A stretch of DNA of 64,000 nt, from assembly GCA_032433765.1 (NCBI GenBank), contig JAVIAB010000051.1:150123243-150187242 (forward strand), in the 5' to 3' direction. Each line of letters starts with the position of its first letter. Positions within the stretch are counted from its first letter, which is position 1. The stretch is from Megaustenia siamemsis. Its lineage: Eukaryota; Mollusca; Gastropoda; Stylommatophora; Ariophantidae. The translations under genes were made by a program, and so were the position numbers. The notes under the pieces are model-generated. The model was given only the letters and a program-made list of their open reading frames with translations, was not told where the DNA came from and searched no databases. Below are positions 55,643 to 64,000 of this stretch, piece after piece.

Positions 55643-58027
55643 GTCCGTTCAGAATCGTTTGCCGAGATGTTATGATTTATAATTCAAAAAGTTCTTGATG
55701 ATTTCACATGATTTTTGGCATACGGTGTTAAAATGTCCATGTCACGAGAACATATGTGTTACTCGATGTCTAGCTATAACGGTTTCTTAAAGCGACGAAT
55801 TCCTTTGATCTTTGCCCATGTAACTATTATTTTGACCCTAATCAAAATGTTTTACAGTAATCTAGTGCAACGATGACCCATAGGCGTGTCCATAAAATTT
55901 TACTGGGTGGCAAGTATACAAATTTTAAATTATATATAGAACTTTTGTTCGTAGAGTCAATTTGATATAGTTCCATGCTCTTGGTGTGAGTTTCCCAAAT
56001 GTTGTCGCTGCCTTTCAAATGCGTACATTTAGTTGATCATCTAAGGAAAGTGTGGCTGTAATAGTGGATCCAAGATAGCTGAACTTCTGTACTGACTCAA
56101 GCAGGCTTCCATTCAAAGTAATGGTTGTTGGTTTGCTTATAACATATTTTTGATTGCTTGGGTGGTCTTGAACAATAAACTGTTTAACAAATCAACTAGG
56201 AAATTTTGCAAATCAAACTATTTATCTGTAGACTTAATCAGAGTAATGATCATTCAGAATCAGACGAGTCAAATAGGTCGATTACTGCTTTCGGCTGAAC
56301 AAACAACAAACCATCCTTTTTCCAATATTCCTCTTCTTGTCGTAACACATGATCCTCACATTTTACCCAGTAGTCTTTATTTATATTTGATAGAGCCTGA
56401 TTTGTAAGTGTCTCAACATCGCATAATTTGAAAGTTTTATTTGTATATGCTACGTGTCCTTTAACTTTTGCCCAAACTAGTTCTATAGGATTTAAGTGTG
56501 CATGATATGGAGGTAGTCTCAAACATCTATGGCCATGTTCTTGAATTAACTTGTCTATTTTAAATATCTTTGTACGTTGTGTCTGTTTTACAAGGCTAAG
56601 CAATTTGGGTTTCAAGTAGCTGTCGTTAACTTGTATGTGTTCTTTTATGAGCCACGTTTTGATTGCATCTTTTGTACTTGATGATGTTGGGATTCTATCT
56701 TCTACGTTAACTACGTTATGGTATGAAGCATTGTCCATTATCAGACAAGAAGGTCGATCTAATATTGGAAGGATACTTTTCTCGATCCAGTCTTTAAATA
56801 TGTGCCCATTCATTTCGGAGTGGTAGTCTCTATTGTCTATGGATTTTGAAATGAAAACGAGATGAGCATTCTGCAACAACCCATTATGTCTGCTACCTGC
56901 ATGTGCAACTATCAAACGTTGCCTTTACTGCTTGGTACTGATCTTTTAATACTTCCATCTGCTAACTGCCATTCCTTTTCATTTGTATGATGAGCGTTGA
57001 TCCAAGTTTCATCTAAATAAACAATATCATAATCATTTTCGCGCATTTCCTTCACTTCACGTAAATACTTGCTTCTAAGAGCTACTAGATGTGGCTTCTC
57101 ACAAATAATGTTTTTCCACCAGCATACTTTCTAAAGGTGAAGCCTGCACTTCTTAATATTTTCCATAATGAAGTTTTTGATATTTCAATGTCGTTGTTAG
57201 TTTTCAGCCAAAGCTTCAACTTTCTAAGTGTCACTTCTTCGTTTATATCAAACATTCGACAGATTTCTCTTTTTACTAGGTCCTTATCAAAACTGTCTAA
57301 CGTTTCTTTCCTTCCTTGCTTTCTTGCATTTGTTGGCAATAAATATCCGCTTCCTTTAACTATTCGATCAAATGAACGTTTACACAAACCTAAAATATGC
57401 ATTGTTCTCTTCTCAGGGTTTGATAAAGAACAATAAAGATGTCCCTTTTTACGCTCTCTGCAGAAGTATTGATAAATCTTTATAGCAATGTTATGCTCAG
57501 TAAAATATTTTGCCTTTATATTCATTCTCACATAGACTTGCAGAAGATAATATGGATAGTGCCGCCTCCTTTCTGTAAATATTGAGATTTGCCTCTGAAT
57601 TATGACTCGAACTCGAGTCTACGGCCGTGATTTTGACGTCACATAATTTCCGGTTTCGGCTAAAATGTCATTTTGTGCTAAACGGGAAATTTCATATGTA
57701 ACATTTCTTTATAAAAATTTATAGTGGAAACATAACTATTTTAGGACGGTGCGCATTCAGCCGTGAAGGTCATGCCTATATGTTAAAGAATCAGCTGTGA
57801 GATGTAAGCATCTACATAATCCCGCCGGTGTTTATAATATCGATTAACTTTTTTTTTAATATAGGTTAAATAAGGCATCTTTGAAACTGGATCACATTTC
57901 TTTGATAAAAAAATATTTTTATAGCGACATTAGTATTCTAAACCTAACTTCAAAAGATCAATGCAAATGAACAATAAGTTTTTGAAAAAAAATAAATTAA
58001 TGTCTAGGCAAACGAATCTGAACGGAC
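55643..58027 (-). mobile_element. Tc1/mariner-group transposon, copy 2 (complete ends)
   Basis: It has the same termini as copy 1 with one mismatch in the left repeat, flanked by TA at 55641-55642 and 58028-58029. Length is 2385 bp. It is nearly identical to copy 1 throughout. It lies upstream of the minus-strand gene. Confidence 0.92.
56250..57525 (-). pseudogene. Transposase of copy 2, two frameshifts
   Basis: It is the same protein as in copy 1, but single-base losses lie in the middle (near 56922 and 57108). The N-terminal and C-terminal parts are intact in frame: it starts at ATG 57525 and ends with DLFDSSDSE. The catalytic motifs LIMDNASYH and NPIELVW lie in the C-terminal piece. YLDETW lies in the segment between the shifts. 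Confidence 0.88.
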
Positions 58028-58029
58028 TA

Positions 58030-58797
58030 TAGAAGCGTATCTACATAGTGCTTAATTGTGGGTGTTGTTCGTTATGTGTATTTGCAAACATGAATTCAAT
58101 TGGTTACAATTAGTGTGGCCGTATTTCTCAATGATTTTGTCAACATGGTACACCTTTTTCTTATTCGTATTCTTCACAAGTTGTAACAATTCGGGTTTTA
58201 AATATGTGTCGTCAAATTTGACATTTTCATTCGCAAGCCATGTCCTAATTTGCTCTTTTGTATTTGATGCAGTAGGCACTTTGTCCCATCTTGAATTTCC
58301 TAAGGAAGTGCTGATATAGTAAAACAGTAACCTTTTGCATAGTTATAAATTTGCATTTCAAACTCATTGTCATTTAGATATAAATGTTGGTATTTAAAGT
58401 CAACAAATTGTCTACTGAGTCTTCACAAAATTAATAAAGATACGCCTTCCCTTCGGTAATTAATGCCCAGGCCGTGGTGCGTCATGTCGTTCAATAACAA
58501 TTCAGTTTTGTGCACGGGATTTTCCTGAACTTAGTGTTTCTGCAATAGCCAAACTATTTTACGTGAACGACCGCACCAAATTAATGTATATATCCTAAAA
58601 TGGTGTCAAATTCGAACAGGGTGAATTTAATATAGCCTAAAGAAGAAAACTTTTAAACTAGATCAAATTTCTCAGAGCAAAAAATATTTCTATAACGACA
58701 TCAATATTATAAGATTACATGCAAAAGTTGAAAGCAAAATAACAAACGGTTATCACGTAAAGCTAATTCAAGTGTGGTTATGAATTTCTGAACGGAC
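58030..58797 (-). mobile_element. Diverged relative of the transposon, deletion derivative
   Basis: The minus frame 58279-58052 (SNTKEQIRTWL, DDTYLKPELLQLVKNTNKKK) aligns with the long spacer between D and E of the transposase. The right end (ctgaacggac then TA at 58798-58799) matches the terminal repeat. The left end is missing, and the piece starts exactly at the TA of copy 2. Confidence 0.75.
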
Positions 58798-58811
58798 TAT
58801 AACTGTCCATC

Positions 58812-60698
58812 ACAAGCAACGTCTTGAGACGTGTGTTGTTACAGGTTAGGCGTGTGGATTGACAAGTGCAACGTCTTGAGACGTGTGTTGTTACAGGTTA
58901 GGCGTGTGGATTGACAAGTGCAACGTCTTGAGACGTGTGTTGTTACAGGTTAAGCGTGTGGATTGACAAGTGCAACGTCTTGAGACGTGTGTTGTTACAG
59001 GTTAAGCGTGTGGATTGACAAGTGCAACGTCTTGAGACGTGTGTTGTTACAGGTTAAGCGTGTGGATTGACAAGTGCAACGTCTTGAGACGTGTGTTGTT
59101 ACAGGTTAGGCGTGTGGATTGACAAGTGCAACGTCTTGAGACGTGTGTTGTTACAGGTTAGGCGTGTGGATTGACAAGTGCAACGTCTTGAGACGTGTGT
59201 TGTTACAGGTTAGGCGTGTGGATTGGCAAGTGCAACGTCTTGAGACGTGTGTTGTTACAGGTTAAGCGTGTGGATTGACAAGTGCAACGTCTTGAGACGG
59301 GTGTTGTTACAGGTTAAGCGTGTGGATTGACAAGTGCAACGTCTTGAGACGTGTGTTGTTACAGGTTAAGCGTGTGGATTGACAAGTGCAACGTCTTGAG
59401 ACGTGTGTTGTTACAGGTTAGGCGTGTGGATTGACAAGTGCAACGTCTTGAGACGTGTGTTGTTACAGGTTAGGCGTGTGGATTGACAAGTGCAACGTCT
59501 TGAGACGTGTGTTGTTACAGGTTAAGCGTGTGGATTGACAAGTGCAACGTCTTGAGACGTGTGTTGTTACAGGTTAAGCGTGTGGATTGACAAGTGCAAC
59601 GTCTTGAGACGTGTGTTGTACAGGTTAAGCGTGTGGATTGACAAGTGCAACGTCTTGAGACGTGTGTTGTTACAGGTTAAGCGTGTGGATTGACAAGTGC
59701 AACGTCTTGAGACGTGTGTTGTTACAGGTTAGGCGTGTGGATTGACAAGTGCAACGTCTTGAGACGTGTTTTGTTACAGGTTAAGCGTGTGGATTGACAA
59801 GTGCAACGTCTTGAGACGTGTGTTGTTACAGGTTAGGCGTGTGGATTGACAAGTGCAACGTCTTGAGACGTGTGTTGTTACAGGTTAGGCGTGTGGATTG
59901 ACAAGTGCAACGTCTTGAGACGTGTGTTGTTACAGGTTAAGCGTGTGGATTGACAAGTGCAACGTCTTGAGACGGGTGTTGTTACAGGTTAAGCGTGTGG
60001 ATTGACAAGTGCAACGTCTTGAGACGTGTGTTGTTACAGGTTAAGCGTGTGGATTGACAAGTGCAACGTCTTGAGACGTGTGTTGTTACAGGTTAAGCGT
60101 GTGGATTGACAAGTGCAACGTCTTGAGACGTGTGTTGTTACAGGTTAGGCGTGTGGATTGACAAGTGCAACGTCTTGAGACGGGTGTTGTTACAAGTTCA
60201 GCGTGTGGAGTGATAAGTGCAACATCTTGAGACGTGTGTTGTTACAAGTTCAGCGTGTGGAGTGACAAGTGCAACATCTTGAGACGGGTGTTGTTACAAG
60301 TTAAGCGTGTGGATTGACAAGTGCAACATCTTGAGACGTGTGTTGTTACAAGTTCAGCGTGTGGAGTGACAAGTGCAACGTCTTGAGACGTGTGTTGTTA
60401 CAAGTTCAGCGTGTGGAGTGATAAGTGCAACGTCTTGAGACGTGTGTTGTTACAGGTTAAGCGTGTGGATTGACAAGTGCAACGTCTTGAGACGTGTGTT
60501 GTTACAAGTTCAGCGTGTGGATTGACAAGTGCAACGTCTTGAGACGTGTGTTGTTACAAGTTAAGCGTGTGGATTGACAAGTGCAACATCTTGAGACGTG
60601 TGTTGTTACAGGTTAGGCGTGTGGAGTGATAAGTGCAATGTCTTGAGACGTGTGTTATTACAAGTTAAGCGTGTGGAATGATAAGTGCAACGTCTTGG
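58812..60698. repeat. 52-bp satellite, about 36 copies
   Basis: The unit is acaggttaggcgtgtggatt, gacaagtgcaacgtcttgag, acgtgtgttgtt. It contains ACGTCTTGAGACGT, an inverted repeat with a 2-bp centre. Left of about 60180 the copies are nearly identical. To the right a diverged subtype (acaagttcagcg, gagtgataag) mixes in, as expected at an ageing array edge. Confidence 0.98.
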
Positions 60699-60849
60699 TA
60701 CGGGGTAATTGTCACACGTGGACCACTTGTGATGTCTATCCATTCGATTCTTAACTGTTGTATCTCCGTAGGCAGCATAGTTGCCGCCCCTTCCACTTTT
60801 CTATCTTCGTAGACAGCACAGTTGCTGCCCCTTCCCCCCGTTCAACAAT

Positions 60850-61090
60850 ACTGTTACCGTCAATAATAATGTTACTGTCAATAATAATGTTACTGTCAAC
60901 AATAATGTTACTATCAACAATAATGTTACTGTCAACAACAATGTTACTGTCAACAACAATGTTACTGTCAACAACAATGTTACTGTCAACAACAATGATA
61001 CTGTCAACAATAATGTTACTGTCAACAATAATGTTACTGTCAACAAAAATGATACTGTCAACAACAATGATACTGTCAGCAACAATGTTA
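60850..61090. repeat. 18-bp minisatellite
   Basis: The unit is aataatgttactgtcaac. It is open in several frames because of its length. Confidence 0.95.
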
Positions 61091-61904
61091 TAACAAACGC
61101 ATTGCCTTCTTGAGACACTTCATTCTTGCAAACACTCCGGGTCGCTTGCTCGCTAAAAACTCTTATCACGCCACTATAACTTCCTCATGTTAATTCTGGC
61201 TACTGGTCATGTTATGACTATTGCTCATATAATGTCTGATTAGCCTTCTCATAAATGCCTTCTCTGGTCCTTGAATCTCACATACTGACATAACGGTTCT
61301 GTACAAATGTCCGGATCTTAATTCAAGTCAACATCCTCACATCTCCTTTACGTTCCAGGAACCTCGTTCACTACTTGTATCTTCTCGTACAAATTCATGT
61401 TGGTATTTTATCTGTTCTTCAGCTTCTAGTAACTTTCGTTATTTCACGTGTGACTACTTTGTTTCTAACTCTTGTTTTTGTCTTTGACTCGCTTATCTGC
61501 CTTTTTGTTCCCCTTTTGTTATATCATGGTACAAAACTATGCATGACTGAGTAATCTTGCTCAAACGTTTAACAGTGGGTCATTCATTTTTCTTCTGCTG
61601 CATTCATTAAACGATTACCTATCTTTGTTAGCCGTCCTTTAAAGGGCGTAGTAGAGTTATATCGTTGTTTACAACAAACTGTGACATCTATGAAATTATG
61701 CGACTTCAGCGCAACATGTTTAGATATTGGATTGTCTTCCCTCGTCGGCATCTGCTGGCATGGACAACTTGGTTATTCTACGTCGAGGGACACCACCAAG
61801 AGTTGAAGGTGGATCTTAGCCAGCTTTGGTACACTGATCCTGATGCCAGAAGTCAGCTATGAGTCGCTGACCATTTTCAGCCCATGTAGTGTCGGTTTTT
61901 TTTT
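61091..61904. other. No gene supported
   Basis: Unique sequence. A 65-codon plus frame at 61665-61862 has protein-like composition but no matching splice pair. Confidence 0.35.
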
Positions 61905-62057
61905 GGCTAGACTGATTGACAGACAGACAAAAAGACCTTCGGATAATCTGATGGCCAGACAATCAGATAGCATGATGGAACAGATGATAGACTTGAGGAA
62001 CAGATATATTAATGGACTGACGGACAGGCAGACAAAATAATAGACAGACACACATTT

Positions 62058-62226
62058 CTAAAAAACATTCTTGGAATGGTAGATGTTATGACGTAGACTT
62101 GCCCAGAAAAGCTGAGAGAAGCAGTCCTTGTTTGTGCTGAGGAAGAGTCCAGTAGCCAGGAGGGCTACCAAGGCAGGAATCAAAATGTAGGACTTGGTCG
62201 ACCACGTCTTCTCGGTCAGGGCCCAT
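62058..62226 (-). CDS. Candidate terminal exon with a membrane segment
   Basis: A minus-strand acceptor tttgttacttacag is followed by a frame (phase 1 in) of 55 codons to TAG. It reads WALTEKTWSTKSY, then ILIPALVALLATGLFLS, then NKDCFSQLFWASLRHNIYHS. One membrane helix followed by about 27 residues suggests the C-terminus of a membrane protein whose earlier exons lie beyond the window. The alternative ATG frame from 62226 has no hydrophobic segment and looks less likely. Confidence 0.45.
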
Positions 62227-62284
62227 CTGTAAGTAACAAACGTAATGCTTCTTTGAGGGTACTGTCAATATTAAATACAAGAAA

Positions 62285-62935
<651 letters not shown>

Positions 62936-63009
62936 ACATATATGACAATTAGACGGGAAAGTGGACAGTCTTATAGACATAATACTACAATGAGCAATAA
63001 ATAACCAGG

Positions 63010-63632
63010 TAGATAGAAACACAATGGAAACAGATAGATAAGGAGGCAAGCAGGCTCAGAACAGATAGATAAGGGGGCAAGCAGGCTCAGAACAGATAGA
63101 TAAGGGGGCAAGCAGGCTCAGAACAGATAGATAAGGAGACAAGCAGGCTCACAACAGATAGATAAGGAGGCAAGCAGGCTCACAACAGATAGATAAGGAG
63201 GTAAGCAGGCTCACAACAGATAGATAAGGAGGCAAGCAGGCTCACAACAGATAGATAAGGAGGTAAGCAGGCTCACAACAGATAGATAAGGAGGCAAGCA
63301 GGCTCACAACAGATAGATAAGGAGGCAAGCAGGCTCACAACAGATAGACAGGCAAGCAGGCTTACAACAGATAGACAGGCAAGCAGGCTTACAACAGATA
63401 GACAGGCAAGCAGGCTTACAACAGATAGACAGGCAAGCAGGCTTACAACAGATAGACAGGCAAGCAGGCTTACAACAGATAGACAGGCAAGCAGGCTTAC
63501 AACAGATAGACAGGCAAGCAGGCTCACAACAGATAGACAGGCAAGCAGGCTTACAACAGATAGACAGGCAAGCAGGCTTACAACAGATAGACAGACAAGC
63601 AGGCTTACAACAGATAGACAGGCAAGCAAACT
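63010..63632. repeat. 31-bp then 27-bp minisatellite
   Basis: The left array unit (31 bp) contains ggctcacaacagatagataa plus ggaggcaagca. The right array unit (27 bp) is acaacagatagacaggcaag plus caggctt, the same sequence with a short internal loss. Confidence 0.95.
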
Positions 63633-63639
63633 GGGATGT

Positions 63640-63850
63640 CGTGTAATACTCTCAGTTGGCTTCCGCAGTGTGTATCCTATCCAGAGCCATCGTCTTAGCT
63701 GTATCTCTTTATTTATCTGGTTAGTATTTGACTGGTATGTTTCCATAATTCTATGCTAGTGATTTTGTCCTGCCATTTCCATGCTTTTATGCTGGGTAAG
63801 CATCCATTAATGAAAGACGGTATCTTCATGATTGCCAGTTTTGTTGTTCT
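63640..63850 (-). mobile_element. LINE family D fragment
   Basis: The minus frame reads KEIQLRRWLWIGYTLRKPTE and upstream MLTQHKSMEMAGQNH-like sequence. It is the same family as 39955-40335. Its tail side is cut by the 27-bp minisatellite. Confidence 0.75.
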
Positions 63851-64000
63851 CAATGTCCTTACAATATTTGTGGGTTAAATTAAGTTTTTTTTCACGCCGA
63901 AATGGTTAAATTTGTCAAATTTTGAAATATTTTTTCTTATAAACGTCATTTGACTAAAATAACAATAGCATGAAAATATAAAAAAAAGAATTATTCTAGA
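63851..64000. other. No gene seen
   Basis: AT-rich window end. Confidence 0.4.

Noticed and set aside
58812..60698. CRISPR-like array of regular repeats
   Set aside because: Units are contiguous with no unique spacers, and the window is eukaryotic; it is a satellite.
61665..61862. 65-codon plus-strand frame
   Set aside because: Composition is protein-like but there is no splice partner, domain or conserved motif to support it.

Overview
The window looks like repeat-rich, intron-rich animal DNA, most likely from a mollusc. The evidence is spliced coding exons with GT..AG borders separated by kilobases, many 5'-truncated LINE tails, tRNA-derived SINEs, and a Tc1/mariner-like element with an unusually long D-to-E spacing. 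The species cannot be named from sequence alone. By my own rough addition, about a quarter of the window is tandem repeat (microsatellites, at least 15 minisatellites of 18-55 bp, a 52-bp satellite and a 438-bp SINE array). There are no operons, CRISPR arrays, rRNA genes or intact tRNA genes.

Left part (1-7.8 kb): a 530-bp (CTAT)n run, two LINE RNase H remnants (minus strand), a two-domain cysteine-rich glycoprotein-like reading frame broken by one stop, and a 3.46-kb array of a 438-bp tRNA-SINE unit. That array is arranged as three inverted units then five direct units, and 13-bp direct repeats bracket it.

7.8-20.1 kb: a plus-strand gene reconstructed from three phase-compatible exons (7835-9262, 15596-15703, 19946-20104). 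It encodes about 564 aa: a long polar N-terminus with a KKRKV basic cluster, a coiled coil and a C-terminal membrane anchor. Its introns hold LINE and SINE insertions.

20.1-32 kb: no recognised host gene; LINE tails and large minisatellites.

32.3-53.9 kb: a minus-strand gene reconstructed from five phase-compatible exons (53845-53791, 52667-52148, 42091-41817, 35268-35068, 32865-32282). It encodes about 544 aa: a hydrophobic N-terminus, a Cys-containing region, two coiled-coil exons and a glutamine-rich C-terminus. Its introns contain a near-full-length LINE, a DNA transposon, SINEs and minisatellites. A possible extra cassette exon lies at 36634-36511.

53.9-64 kb: SINEs, a second copy of the DNA transposon, a diverged relative, a 1.9-kb 52-bp satellite, a candidate last exon of another minus-strand gene with a membrane segment (62226-62058), and microsatellite clusters. 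Both gene models rest on reading frame, splice sites and phase only; no homology search could be run.
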